Of a stretch of DNA of 64,000 nt, positions 43,687 through 50,965 are shown piece by piece (the stretch's first letter is position 1; each line of letters begins with the position of its first letter). Both the position numbers and the translations under genes were made by a program. The notes under the pieces were generated by a model. That model was not told the origin of the DNA. It searched no databases and saw nothing but the letters and a program-made list of their open reading frames with translations. Source of the DNA: Kitasatospora sp. MAP12-44 (GTDB lineage: Bacteria > Actinomycetota > Actinomycetes > Streptomycetales > Streptomycetaceae); NCBI RefSeq assembly GCF_029892095.1, contig NZ_JARZAE010000004.1, positions 930,001 to 994,000 of the forward strand, in the 5' to 3' direction.

Positions 43687-43705
43687 ATGGAGCACAACGG
43701 TTGCC
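43687..43705 (-). promoter_or_regulatory. 19-bp promoter-like motif, copy b (variant)
   Basis: ATGGAGCACAACGGTTGCC on the plus strand differs slightly from the other copies. It lies 22 nt upstream of the primase-helicase start. Confidence 0.5.
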
Positions 43706-43710
43706 AATAT

Positions 43711-43799
43711 CACTCTCCGTATATCCCGCGGTTATGCCGGCATCGGGTGAACCCGGGCCGAAACGGACATTGCAGGCGCCGCGGAACCTACAGAAAGTA
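43711..43799. repeat. 89-bp inverted-repeat element, copy E1
   Basis: Ends CACTCTCCGTATATCCCGC (43711) and GCGGAACCTACAGAAAGTAA (to about 43800) are imperfect inverted repeats. Read on the minus strand, the interior ATGTCCGTTTCGGCCCGG, then TTCACCCGATGCCGGCATAA is almost the same as in copy E2. It covers the stop codon of the nuclease gene. Confidence 0.85.
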
Positions 43800-44318
43800 A
43801 CCAAAGGTCGTGAACCCGAAGGCTGCTCGGAGATCCACCAGCAGGCGGGCGAAGTCGGAGAGCCGGACCGTGAAGTACCAACGCCCCGTATCCAGCCCCC
43901 GAGTTGAGAGCGTGAATCCGTAACTCCCGCACATCTCACGAGAGTTGAGATTGAGCATCAGGCGTGCACGTGTCCACGTAGGCACGTCGAAGCACACTCG
44001 GCCGAAGGCAGTGCCCTTGCCCCGGGTCTTCAATACCGCGACCCCGTAAGGGTATCCGGCATGCATGGCCTCAACTCGCGCTTGCCGTAGGAAAGTTGGG
44101 ACGGCCGGTGATGCCACGTCCTTGCACTCAAGCACGAAGGGAACGGCCCACACGTCCCCGACGTCAGCCGCTCCCTCCTGGGCCGGTCGCCGGATGTTCA
44201 ACGCCGAGAACGGGTCTGCGAACACGCCAGCGTCGTTGAGAAGTCCTAGGCGCTGATTCAGGAAATCCCGCACGGCGCTTTCCCATGCGGTTCCCTTGGC
44301 CTTGTTTCGATTAGCCAC
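43788..44318 (-). CDS. Putative Holliday-junction resolvase-like nuclease (PD-(D/E)xK fold)
   Basis: 176 aa, GTG 44318. Conserved acidic/Lys pattern of the fold: Glu in KGTAWESAVRDFLNQ, Asp in GAADVGDVW, and ECKD in VPFVLECKDVAS. This resembles actinophage RecU/VRR-like endonucleases that cut branched DNA before packaging. Its start overlaps the end of a 27-codon gene. Its last codons fall within element E1. Confidence 0.8.
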   Translation of the reverse strand: MANRNKAKGTAWESAVRDFLNQRLGLLNDAGVFADPFSALNIRRPAQEGAADVGDVWAVPFVLECKDVASPAVPTFLRQARVEAMHAGYPYGVAVLKTRGKGTAFGRVCFDVPTWTRARLMLNLNSREMCGSYGFTLSTRGLDTGRWYFTVRLSDFARLLVDLRAAFGFTTFGYFL

Positions 44319-44394
44319 GGGGGCGCCTCCCGCCCAACTTCCATTGAATGGCCAGCAGTTGGCCGACGACTACCCATAGCGGATCAATGTGCAT
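44311..44394 (-). CDS. 27-aa phage peptide coupled to the nuclease gene
   Basis: ATG 44394 follows GAGGGAGC at a good distance, and its stop overlaps the GTG of the nuclease. Sequence: MHIDPLWVVVGQLLAIQWKL plus a basic tail GGRRPRG. A short amphipathic or membrane-associated peptide is likely. It may mainly couple translation. Confidence 0.55.
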   Translation of the reverse strand: MHIDPLWVVVGQLLAIQWKLGGRRPRG

Positions 44395-44416
44395 TCTTGC
44401 TCCCTCAAATGAGAAA

Positions 44417-44452
44417 GGGCCGGACAGTACCCGGGTAGGTACCATCCGGCCC
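44417..44452 (-). terminator. Hairpin GGGCCGGA / TCCGGCCC
   Basis: Arms 44417-44424 and 44445-44452, with an inner GGTACC pairing. On the minus strand it is followed by TTTCTC. It lies 3' of the 96-aa gene. Confidence 0.75.
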
Positions 44453-44459
44453 ATTGGCC

Positions 44460-44750
44460 TTAGTCGAAGTCCGGCGCCACGTCGGCAACATCCGGGGTGA
44501 CTAGCCGCACGTGCTCGGCGGCAATCCATTCCTTGCGAAGCGTCCGGCGCTTCACAAAGCCGGATTCCTGGCCGGTCGGCTGGACTAGCAGCATCGGCCG
44601 GAGCCTGCCATCTAGAAGCCGCGTACTGACGCGCCGCACGATCGCGTCAGCCATCCGAACTCGGTTGCCCTGACGGGCCGCGTAGGTGATCAGATCGCCG
44701 GGGTAAAGCTCATCCCCGGCGTAGTCGGCAACAACGCCCCTCTTGCCCAT
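44460..44750 (-). CDS. Hypothetical phage protein, 96 aa
   Basis: ATG 44750 with AAGGGG upstream. Sequence LYPGDLITYAARQGNRVRMAD suggests an SH3-like beta barrel. It ends PDFD, and its last codons and stop (CGACTAA) form one half of the palindromic site motif. No family recognised. Confidence 0.65.
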   Translation of the reverse strand: MGKRGVVADYAGDELYPGDLITYAARQGNRVRMADAIVRRVSTRLLDGRLRPMLLVQPTGQESGFVKRRTLRKEWIAAEHVRLVTPDVADVAPDFD

Positions 44751-44760
44751 TCGTATCCCC

Positions 44761-44994
44761 TTAGCCCAGGAAGGAAGTCATGAGAACGGCGTGCGGGGTC
44801 TCGCGCCCGTCGGTCAGCTTCTCGGCGCGGGCATTCGAGCCGTCCGCCTTGAAGCCGGGGAACAGTGCGTAACCCTCGTCGGATGCCTTCGTGACAAGCT
44901 CTAGAGCCTGCCGACGGCCGGACGCCCGGACGATCGCAGCGTCATACTCGCCGATGTCCGCAGCGTCAGTGCGGGTCACAAGATAGAAAGCCAT
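44761..44994 (-). CDS. Hypothetical phage protein, 77 aa
   Basis: ATG 44994. Mixed alpha/beta sequence (RRQALELVTKASDEGYALFP). No motif recognised. Its only Shine-Dalgarno candidate, AGGTGA, is formed by the right arm of palindromic site 4 directly upstream, so a protein bound there would also block translation initiation signals or the promoter. Confidence 0.62.
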   Translation of the reverse strand: MAFYLVTRTDAADIGEYDAAIVRASGRRQALELVTKASDEGYALFPGFKADGSNARAEKLTDGRETPHAVLMTSFLG

Positions 44995-44997
44995 GGA

Positions 44998-45019
44998 GCA
45001 TCACCTAAGTTAGTCGAAG
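44998..45019. promoter_or_regulatory. Palindromic site 4 (arm doubles as Shine-Dalgarno)
   Basis: CATCACCTAAG followed by TTAGTCGAAG. The left arm deviates as in site 2 and, on the minus strand, provides AGGTGA 8-9 nt before ATG 44994. Confidence 0.65.
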
Positions 45020-45025
45020 GGTTGG

Positions 45026-45766
45026 TTAGCGGGGGTCGGCAATCGCGTCACTGTGAGACTTAATGACTCGGATCACGGGCTTGAAGTAGCTCACGTGCCG
45101 ACCCTTCTTCGTCTCATACTCGACATGCTCTAGGGTCAGCTCGCAGAGTGCCGGACCGTCGATGCGGGAAAGGGCAGCGTCGTACTCGTGCAGCACCTCA
45201 GCCATCGACCAACTACCGGTTTGGAAACGGAATTTGCCTAGCTCGGTGTCGTCGGCGAGCCGGAAAGTGACGGAGATCGAGGGGGCAGGACCCATAAAGT
45301 CGTTGGCTGCCTGCTTGCGCTCGGCGAACAGCTCGGGGCAGCCGCACGGACGCCCCTTCTTTTCCTCTGGGGAAAGGTGCTGGACACCATCACAGTGATG
45401 AACCAACTTATTCCGATTCCAGAGCTTCATGTCCGCGTAGATGGCTTCCGGGCCATCCAGGACGGCAAGCACGGAACCCTTCTCGGTGAGAATCTGAATG
45501 AAGTTCTCGGAAGTGGAATCGGTCTCTTCCGGAGTTCCGCCGAATAGCTCGGCGATTGCGGCGGCTACCTCCGGATCTCCGGTGGTCACTCGCCACTCGC
45601 TGATTGCCTTCGGGAGACCATCGACGGAGATGCCGGAATGGAATCGGCCCACCGTGTCATCACTGAAGGTCTGTCGGGCCTTCGGCCGTGCGTCCGGGTC
45701 GGTCTCGAAGATGCGTAGGGCCAAATCAACTCCCGTGGTAGGCACTGAGCTTGCGCTCTTTCTCAT
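45026..45766 (-). CDS. Recombination directionality factor (phiC31 gp3-like)
   Basis: 246 aa from ATG 45766 (GTG 45745 is possible, because ATG 45766 has no proper SD). Sequence blocks of the serine-integrase directionality-factor family: VGRFHSGISVDGLPKAISEW, then RVTTGDPEVAAAIAELFGGTP, then HHCDGVQHLSPEEKKGRPCGC and FRLADDTELGKFRFQTGSW. These proteins bind the phage integrase and switch it from integration to excision. A 19-bp promoter-like motif ends 5 bases upstream of the ATG, which favours early lytic expression. Confidence 0.85.
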   Translation of the reverse strand: MRKSASSVPTTGVDLALRIFETDPDARPKARQTFSDDTVGRFHSGISVDGLPKAISEWRVTTGDPEVAAAIAELFGGTPEETDSTSENFIQILTEKGSVLAVLDGPEAIYADMKLWNRNKLVHHCDGVQHLSPEEKKGRPCGCPELFAERKQAANDFMGPAPSISVTFRLADDTELGKFRFQTGSWSMAEVLHEYDAALSRIDGPALCELTLEHVEYETKKGRHVSYFKPVIRVIKSHSDAIADPR

Positions 45767-45771
45767 CCCCC

Positions 45772-45790
45772 AGGGAGCACAGTCGTTGCC
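45772..45790 (-). promoter_or_regulatory. 19-bp promoter-like motif, copy c
   Basis: AGGGAGCACAGTCGTTGCC on the plus strand, a perfect family match. It directly precedes the directionality-factor gene. Confidence 0.6.
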
Positions 45791-45848
45791 GAAAACAGCG
45801 AAGGCCCCCCGGCAGCCGAAGCCGCTAGGGAGCCTTGCTAGTTGGGTC

Positions 45849-46628
45849 TTAGGTGACCGGCGAAGTCCACGCGGCAGACCAGGTGACCGGCCCAACCACA
45901 CCGTCTGCGGTCAGCCCCTTCTCAGACTGAAATGCCTTGCAGACGTTGGCACTTGCCGGGCCGTACCAGCCGTCTGCGGTGATGTTCCAACCCCGGTCCT
46001 TCATGCGCTGCTGCCACGTCTGCACGTTGCCGTCATGGAGCATCGGAGACCGCAGGCTCAGGTACTCGCCGGGCCACGCCGGGCCGGACGGGGCAGGCGC
46101 CGGAGCGGGGGCCGGAGCGGGGGCAGGCTGACCGGTCAGCTGAGCCGCACGCGCGATGATCTCCGGACGCTGATTCTTGATCGGGTCGCCGGGGCAGCCG
46201 AAGTGACCACCCCAAGAATCGCCACCCATTCCGTGCCAGCCAACGCCGGTCCCGTTGGGGTCATCAGTGCTCTGGAGAGGGATGCCGTAGGTCGAGTGCA
46301 GCCACGCCAGCAGACGGGCCGCATTCTCGATCTGAGAGGGGGTTAGCGCGTCCGGCGGGGTTCCCTCGTTCTCAATGGAAACCCAGTGCCGATTGCCTGC
46401 CATCTCAGCCCACGCGGCATCTTCGGTATCGACCAGCTGACGGAGATTGCCGGTCTTCGGGTTCAGGAAGTGCGCGGAAGCCTGAGACTCAGGATTGGTG
46501 AACCATGCCTCGGAACCGGACTCGGTCCCATCCTGAATGTGCAGCACTAGGCCGCGATGCTCCACCATCCCGCCCGGGTAGAGATTCGGGGTCGGGCCAA
46601 TCCAGTCAGCGCCGGAGAAACGTGCCAA
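45849..46628 (-). CDS. Endolysin: N-acetylmuramoyl-L-alanine amidase (Amidase_2) with peptidoglycan-binding domain
   Basis: 259 aa from TTG 46628, with AAGGA 6-7 nt upstream. The amidase domain (about 1-165) has LVLHIQDGTESG (first zinc His), VSIENEGT (catalytic Glu) and GWHGMGGD with CPGD (further zinc ligands). A (PA)n linker of about 15 residues leads to a C-terminal PG_binding_1 domain (VQTWQQRMKDRGWNITADGW, AFQSEKGLTADGVVGPVTW). It cuts the amide bond between sugar and peptide in the cell wall at lysis. Unusually it lies far from the holin genes. Confidence 0.93.
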   Translation of the reverse strand: MARFSGADWIGPTPNLYPGGMVEHRGLVLHIQDGTESGSEAWFTNPESQASAHFLNPKTGNLRQLVDTEDAAWAEMAGNRHWVSIENEGTPPDALTPSQIENAARLLAWLHSTYGIPLQSTDDPNGTGVGWHGMGGDSWGGHFGCPGDPIKNQRPEIIARAAQLTGQPAPAPAPAPAPAPSGPAWPGEYLSLRSPMLHDGNVQTWQQRMKDRGWNITADGWYGPASANVCKAFQSEKGLTADGVVGPVTWSAAWTSPVT

Positions 46629-46657
46629 GGGAAATCCTTTTGCAGAAGGGTTGGGGA

Positions 46658-47497
46658 TTACTTGCCGCGCCGCTGGGTGCCGGTCACAAGCCGCTTCGCA
46701 GAACGGGCGATTGCCCGACCTAGCACGGTCTTGCTGACATCACGGTCCCAATCGAAAATGCGACGGAGAGAGAGGAAAAACGAGAACACTTCCCAGTCGA
46801 TTCGAACCGGGATGAATGACCAGCCATCCGGGGTGATATGGAGAACGGCGCCAGCATCCACATGCGGCATAGGATCACTGGTGCCGTTCGGCGAGATCAT
46901 GCGGTCGGCATGCGCGTAGGCCGAGAGCTGCAACGCGACTTCGGCGTGAGTGTCCTTCGAGGTTTTCCAGTCGCACATGAAGACGTGCGGCTCGCCGGAG
47001 CGATCAGGGGTCGGGATGCCTTCGACATCTAGCCAGACGCGCAGGATCGCATCAAATGACCCGGCATACTGATATTCGTCAGACCACGCCACGTCTTCAG
47101 CATGGATTAGCTCGGGGTTGACCGTGGCCAGGAAGTCGGCAAAGTGCGCCCGGTACGGCTCTACGTCGGGGTGAACGTGGCCGATTGCCTCACCTCGGAT
47201 CATGCGCTCGAAAAGGTCGTGAGCGTCAGAGCCGATGTTCGCGCGAATCTTGGTGTAGCGCCTAGAGGCACCCTTGAGATAGTCGATTGCCCCATCTCGG
47301 TCTAGCTCGGCCATCCGCTGAATGACCGGCAGCGAGTCTACGGCTAGCTCAGCGGTCATCTTCGCTGCCCAGAAACTCAGGAATGGCTTCGGCAACATAT
47401 TGATAACCGACGTGACGCCGGGCAGCTTCACGGCGCCGTCTATCGGGGAAATGTAGAAGCGGCTTCCGCCACGCTGAATCGTGCGAACCTTGCCCAA
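46658..47497 (-). CDS. RecB/Cas4-like PD-(D/E)xK exonuclease
   Basis: 279 aa from TTG 47497, chosen because GAGGGGG lies 7-8 nt upstream; GTG 47533 is longer but abuts the promoter-like motif. Family pattern: His in IGSDAHDLFERM, then YAGSFDAIL, then the catalytic CDWKTSKDTHAEVALQLSAY (D...xWK...QL.AY) as in RecB-type nucleases. It probably processes DNA ends in phage recombination. Copy d of the 19-bp motif and palindromic site 5 precede it. Confidence 0.85.
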   Translation of the reverse strand: MGKVRTIQRGGSRFYISPIDGAVKLPGVTSVINMLPKPFLSFWAAKMTAELAVDSLPVIQRMAELDRDGAIDYLKGASRRYTKIRANIGSDAHDLFERMIRGEAIGHVHPDVEPYRAHFADFLATVNPELIHAEDVAWSDEYQYAGSFDAILRVWLDVEGIPTPDRSGEPHVFMCDWKTSKDTHAEVALQLSAYAHADRMISPNGTSDPMPHVDAGAVLHITPDGWSFIPVRIDWEVFSFFLSLRRIFDWDRDVSKTVLGRAIARSAKRLVTGTQRRGK

Positions 47498-47534
47498 GTG
47501 GGCACCCCCTCGGATGGATGATCTGTCATCCACC

Positions 47535-47553
47535 AGGGAGCACAGTCGTTGCC
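47535..47553 (-). promoter_or_regulatory. 19-bp promoter-like motif, copy d
   Basis: AGGGAGCACAGTCGTTGCC on the plus strand. It lies 37 nt upstream of the exonuclease start and 14 nt from palindromic site 5. Confidence 0.6.
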
Positions 47554-47566
47554 GACGGGACTCGAA

Positions 47567-47589
47567 GCATCAACTAACTTAGTCGATGC
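47567..47589. promoter_or_regulatory. Palindromic site 5
   Basis: CATCAACTAA-C-TTAGTCGATG with GC/GC flanks, one mismatch between arms. It overlaps the region just upstream of promoter-like motif d. Confidence 0.75.
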
Positions 47590-47628
47590 CTCCCAGAAGC
47601 CCTGTGCGCCCGTCTGCGGGCATGAAGA

Positions 47629-47661
47629 AGCCCCGCCGGACCACAGGGGTCAGACGGGGCT
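47629..47661 (-). terminator. Hairpin AGCCCCG / CGGGGCT
   Basis: Arms 47629-47635 and 47655-47661, with inner GGACC/GGTC pairing. It lies 3' of the small gene ending at 47704. Confidence 0.7.
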
Positions 47662-47703
47662 CAGAGGGCCGCTACAGGGCGCCTAGGGGGCCTAGGGGGC
47701 CTC

Positions 47704-47877
47704 TCAGGCTTCGTACGGGGAAGCGTCGTTCAACGTAGCCGCCACGCGTTCGGCTACGTCCCGATGTTCCCAGACACCAACGGTCCGAACGCCACCCTTG
47801 GGGCCACGTCGGCGCACGGCGAACCGACCCCCCTGGGGAAGGACTGAATATACGATGCGTGCGGACTTCTCAGTCAT
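47704..47877 (-). CDS. Hypothetical phage protein, 57 aa
   Basis: ATG 47877 overlaps the upstream stop (TGATG). Basic, beta-rich sequence (RIVYSVLPQGGRFAVRRRGP) followed by a helix. It may bind nucleic acid. No family recognised. Confidence 0.62.
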   Translation of the reverse strand: MTEKSARIVYSVLPQGGRFAVRRRGPKGGVRTVGVWEHRDVAERVAATLNDASPYEA

Positions 47878-48155
47878 CACGTGTCCGCCCCCTCGTCCAC
47901 ATTCCACACGGTGACCGACCCAACTCCGAAAACGAGCCGATCGAAGGACCGCAGCGCCTCGGGGAGATGCGCGTCACAGGCGTACTCATCTACCTTGCTT
48001 CGTCCGCTCCCATTCTCCGTCTGTCGGACTGCGCGGAAGGTGGCAGGCTCCCCACAGTCGAAACACACACTTCGGTCGTCTTCGGGGCACTCGCTGCCAT
48101 CATCCCAATTCTCGGGGATGTGACGGTCTAGATCTGCGTTCTCTCGGTGATCCAC
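47877..48155 (-). CDS. Hypothetical zinc-finger-like protein, 92 aa
   Basis: GTG 48155 with GGAGAG upstream. CFDCGEPATFRAV and a later YACDAHLPEAL give a CxxC...CxxH pattern that could hold zinc. Acidic N-terminus. Coupled to the following 57-aa gene. Function unknown. Confidence 0.66.
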   Translation of the reverse strand: MDHRENADLDRHIPENWDDGSECPEDDRSVCFDCGEPATFRAVRQTENGSGRSKVDEYACDAHLPEALRSFDRLVFGVGSVTVWNVDEGADT

Positions 48156-48180
48156 AGACTCTCTCCCAGCCTTCGAGGGG

Positions 48181-48206
48181 CCCGCCCGACCATCTAGCCG
48201 GGCGGG
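48181..48206 (-). terminator. Hairpin CCCGCCCG / CGGGCGGG
   Basis: 8-bp arms 48181-48188 and 48199-48206, 10-nt loop. It lies 3' of the gene ending at 48232. Confidence 0.75.
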
Positions 48207-48231
48207 TACTGCACGGGCCGCTACAGGACGG

Positions 48232-48417
48232 CTAGGGGGCTTCTTGCTGGGCTTGCGCGTCCCCTAGGGTCATCTCCCATGACAGTGAGAGACCGCCGGA
48301 CTTTTCCTCGATCCATGTCAGAAACTCGGGCATGGTGTCGCACCGGCGAGCGGCATCCCAGACCACGAACCACGCAGTCTGCTGTGGGACGCTCCATGGG
48401 CTTTGCTTCTCGGTCAC
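48232..48417 (-). CDS. Hypothetical phage protein, 61 aa
   Basis: GTG 48417 with AAGGGGA upstream. Sequence WSVPQQTAWFVVWDAARRCD then FLTWIEEKSGG. Helical, no recognised motif. It lies downstream of palindromic site 6. Confidence 0.62.
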   Translation of the reverse strand: MTEKQSPWSVPQQTAWFVVWDAARRCDTMPEFLTWIEEKSGGLSLSWEMTLGDAQAQQEAP

Positions 48418-48436
48418 TGCTATTCCCCTTCCCTGG

Positions 48437-48459
48437 GCATCGACTAAGCTAGTCGATGC
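48437..48459. promoter_or_regulatory. Palindromic site 6 (contains a gene end)
   Basis: GCATCGACTA-AGC-TAGTCGATGC. On the minus strand, its left half encodes the last residues and stop (Ser-Ile-Asp-TAG) of the 71-aa gene. Confidence 0.8.
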
Positions 48460-48664
48460 TCGAAACGCCGGTCACCTGATACTCGAAGTTCCCGTGAATC
48501 ACGGGCTCTCCGGCGGCCAGCTGCTCTAATAGCGCGGACTCATTTCCCGTCCACCCGTCGGCGCGAAGCATGATCAGTAGAAGTCCCGCCCCTTCGTCTG
48601 CGGTGGCGGCAGGCTTCGAGAATCCGCCCGGCCCATTCAGTCTGCGTGCTACTGCCTCAAACAT
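48449..48664 (-). CDS. Hypothetical phage protein, 71 aa
   Basis: ATG 48664 with GGGAG upstream; the longer frame reads through a terminator and is rejected. Sequence VARRLNGPGGFSKPAATADE, then LIMLRADGWTGNESALLEQL. No family recognised. Its stop codon lies in palindromic site 6. Confidence 0.62.
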   Translation of the reverse strand: MFEAVARRLNGPGGFSKPAATADEGAGLLLIMLRADGWTGNESALLEQLAAGEPVIHGNFEYQVTGVSSID

Positions 48665-48678
48665 GGGTCTCCCTAGAG

Positions 48679-48716
48679 AACCGGCCCCGCACCTTTCGCT
48701 AGGTACGGGGCCGGTT
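48679..48716 (-). terminator. 11-bp hairpin AACCGGCCCCG / CGGGGCCGGTT
   Basis: Arms 48679-48689 and 48706-48716, with inner ACC/GGT pairs. It directly follows the stop of the 582-aa gene (48723). Confidence 0.88.
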
Positions 48717-48722
48717 GCGGGC

Positions 48723-50471
48723 TCAGCTCTCGGTTTCGGGGGTCTCAAGGATCAGCCGAAGCCGGTTCGCCTTGTCGGCGAGTTCCGCGAGTTCCTTCGC
48801 CAAAGCTTCCCGCGCTTCCTTCGTCAGCTTGTGCGTCCGCCGCTTCTCGGCCTTCTTAAGGTCGATCTTGTCGATAGCCTTGGTTGCCTGCGTCAGGGCC
48901 ACGAATTCCGGAGCTTCGGCGGACTCGTCCGACTCGTCTTCCTGGCCACCGTCGGCGCCGTCACCATCTTCGGGCTCTTCGTCGCCGGAGCCGACAGCCA
49001 CCGGACCGGTTCCACTGGTCAGCTCGACATTAAGCGACCACTTGAAGTCGTAGAACTTGTGGACGGCTTCCGCCGCGCTCAGCTCGGGGTTCGCCTCAAG
49101 AATCTTTGCGTACTTTGCGGCTTCCTCCGGGCTGTGATCCAGAGCGCGAACGTAAGTCGGCATTGCGTTGTTCGTGATTTGGTTCTGCGTGGACTTCTTC
49201 AGGCCAGCCAGGTCCCGGCGGATTTCGGCTTCTTCGTCTTCGGTGAACGCGCGCCCGCTCGCTGCTGCTGTCGCCTTCGCGTTCGCGATGATCTCCTCTG
49301 CGGACTCATCGAAGGTGGCTGAGAAGCTGTCTCGGCTCTCCTGGCGACGTCCCTTCAGGTCCGGCTCGCCAGTGGGAAGTGAGACCAACGTGCGCTGCTC
49401 GATCACCCGATCGGCAAGCTCGCGGGCAAGCTTCGCGGTTTCCTTTACCGCAGCGTACCTAGCGGCAATAGCGCTGGTGTTCCGGTCAACGAGGGTCTTC
49501 ATTCCCTCGATCTTCTGCCAGCCCGGAACCTGCTCGCTGGCGAGCGTGACCGTGCCCTCAATCACGGCGGGTGCGGTCTCAGGGGCCTTCGCGGCGGCAG
49601 CCTTCTTCAGCGCCGCACGGAGCTGCACACGGACACCCGTAGCAGCCTTGCCGATCAGCTTCTCAGTATCCGAAGCGAAGCTCTTCACGTCGTCGCCCGC
49701 AACGGCCTTACGGATCATCACTTCCATGTTCGCGATGATCTGCTCGGCCTTTTCCCGCTGAGCCGGGGTGAGCGCGGCGAGCTTCTTTTCGAACTCCTCG
49801 GAGCGGAGATCCGACAGGATGGCCGCCGGGATCTCGGCCTCTGCGCTCTCGGTCTCAGCCGGGGTCTCTACGGTGGTCTCGGTCACGGTCTCATCCTTTG
49901 TCGGCATGTCGGCTTCCTTGCTCTTCGGGGTGTAGTTCAACCCGGGGATGGTTGCGAGTACCTCACGAGTGGGAAACGGGCGACCGGGCGCCTTCTTCCC
50001 GCACGCCTGGCAGATCTTCGTGTCGTCGCCCGGGGTGATCGGGCGCTGAACATACGGAGCATTCTTGCCGCAGACGGAAGTCTCCGACCCCTTCGGCAGC
50101 AAGTGCGGAACACCCGAGCGTCCGGGGCTCACATTGGACAGAGCGTGAGTCTCGGCCAAGTGCTCGAAGTGCAGCACTCGATAGACGGCGGGCGCCAGGT
50201 TCTCAGCCTTCGGCATTTCTTCCTCTCCAGCTACGGCGGTCTCGGGGGTCTCGCCTTCGATCTTCTTTTCCACAGCAGTGGTGTCGATCCCGGAAGGCAC
50301 AAGGCCCTTAAGGCACGACTTGCAGTCAACCGGCTTGCCGGTGCTCTTGTACTCCACGGAGCCGCTGTGCTGCGAGAGTTCACGGCACGACGGGAAATTG
50401 GCGCCGAGACCTGCACCCCAGGGGGCGTGAACCTTGCCGCCCTTGACGCTTACCAGGTTGTTGGCGCTCAT
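48723..50471 (-). CDS. Large hypothetical phage protein, 582 aa, with Cys pairs and coiled coil
   Basis: ATG 50471 after GGGGGAGAAC. The N-terminal 170 residues carry two Cys-pair regions (PSCRELSQ...DCKSCLKGL and CGKNAPYVQRP...ICQACGKKAPGRPF). An acidic linker (about 190-235) follows, then a long helical part (EEFEKKLAALTPAQREKAEQ, and later KTLVDRNTSAIAARYAAVKE). An acidic low-complexity stretch precedes a highly charged C-terminal helix (LKKAEKRRTHKLTKEAREAL). No catalytic motif is recognised. It is transcribed alone between two terminators. Confidence 0.8.
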   Translation of the reverse strand: MSANNLVSVKGGKVHAPWGAGLGANFPSCRELSQHSGSVEYKSTGKPVDCKSCLKGLVPSGIDTTAVEKKIEGETPETAVAGEEEMPKAENLAPAVYRVLHFEHLAETHALSNVSPGRSGVPHLLPKGSETSVCGKNAPYVQRPITPGDDTKICQACGKKAPGRPFPTREVLATIPGLNYTPKSKEADMPTKDETVTETTVETPAETESAEAEIPAAILSDLRSEEFEKKLAALTPAQREKAEQIIANMEVMIRKAVAGDDVKSFASDTEKLIGKAATGVRVQLRAALKKAAAAKAPETAPAVIEGTVTLASEQVPGWQKIEGMKTLVDRNTSAIAARYAAVKETAKLARELADRVIEQRTLVSLPTGEPDLKGRRQESRDSFSATFDESAEEIIANAKATAAASGRAFTEDEEAEIRRDLAGLKKSTQNQITNNAMPTYVRALDHSPEEAAKYAKILEANPELSAAEAVHKFYDFKWSLNVELTSGTGPVAVGSGDEEPEDGDGADGGQEDESDESAEAPEFVALTQATKAIDKIDLKKAEKRRTHKLTKEAREALAKELAELADKANRLRLILETPETES

Positions 50472-50566
50472 GTTCTCTCCCCCTACCCCGCTCGGCCCGT
50501 TGCCGTGCTGTGGGCACAACTGTACGCCCCTGACGTCCCGTCGGCAAGCGGACACGCGTTCGGACC

Positions 50567-50586
50567 TTCGACTAACTTAGTCGATG
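50567..50586. promoter_or_regulatory. Palindromic site 7
   Basis: TTCGACTAA-C-TTAGTCGATG. It lies upstream of the 582-aa gene and immediately downstream of the hairpin at 50600. Confidence 0.8.
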
Positions 50587-50599
50587 CCCAAACGCAAAA

Positions 50600-50623
50600 A
50601 GGCCCCCGCCGAAGCGGGGGCCT
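50600..50623 (-). terminator. 10-bp hairpin with T-run (intrinsic terminator)
   Basis: AGGCCCCCGC-CGAA-GCGGGGGCCT; on the minus strand it is followed by TTTTTGCG. A textbook intrinsic terminator for the holin operon. Confidence 0.93.
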
Positions 50624-50692
50624 GCAATGTTGCGCGGATCGTCAGATCACCTGACTACACGTCAATCCTCGTTCAAGTGACGCGAGTTGAGA

Positions 50693-50965
50693 TCACGCTA
50701 GGTGGGACTCGGGGCCCGAGGGGGTCGACGGACGGACCGGGACGGCAGCCTTCACGTCCCTCTCGACGGCAGCCGCGATGCCGTGCTTGGCCACGTAGCC
50801 AGCCACGAAGGTCACTGCCGCAGTGATCACGGACTCAATGAGACCTTCAATGTCCGGCGTGATGGTGCCGTGCCAAATGTGCGGCGCGACGATCGAGAAG
50901 ACCAGCGTAGAAATGCCGGTCGCTACGGTGCTGGCAGTTACCTTGCCGGAAATGGGGCCGATCAT
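50693..50965 (-). CDS. Holin-like small membrane protein, 90 aa
   Basis: ATG 50965 with AAGGAG upstream. Two hydrophobic segments (about 10-30, VATGISTLVFSIVAPHIW; and about 45-62, VITAAVTFVAGYVA) and a charged C-terminus fit a class II-type holin. It would form the membrane lesion that releases the endolysin. Its start overlaps the next upstream gene stop (ATGA). Confidence 0.75.
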   Translation of the reverse strand: MIGPISGKVTASTVATGISTLVFSIVAPHIWHGTITPDIEGLIESVITAAVTFVAGYVAKHGIAAAVERDVKAAVPVRPSTPSGPESHLA

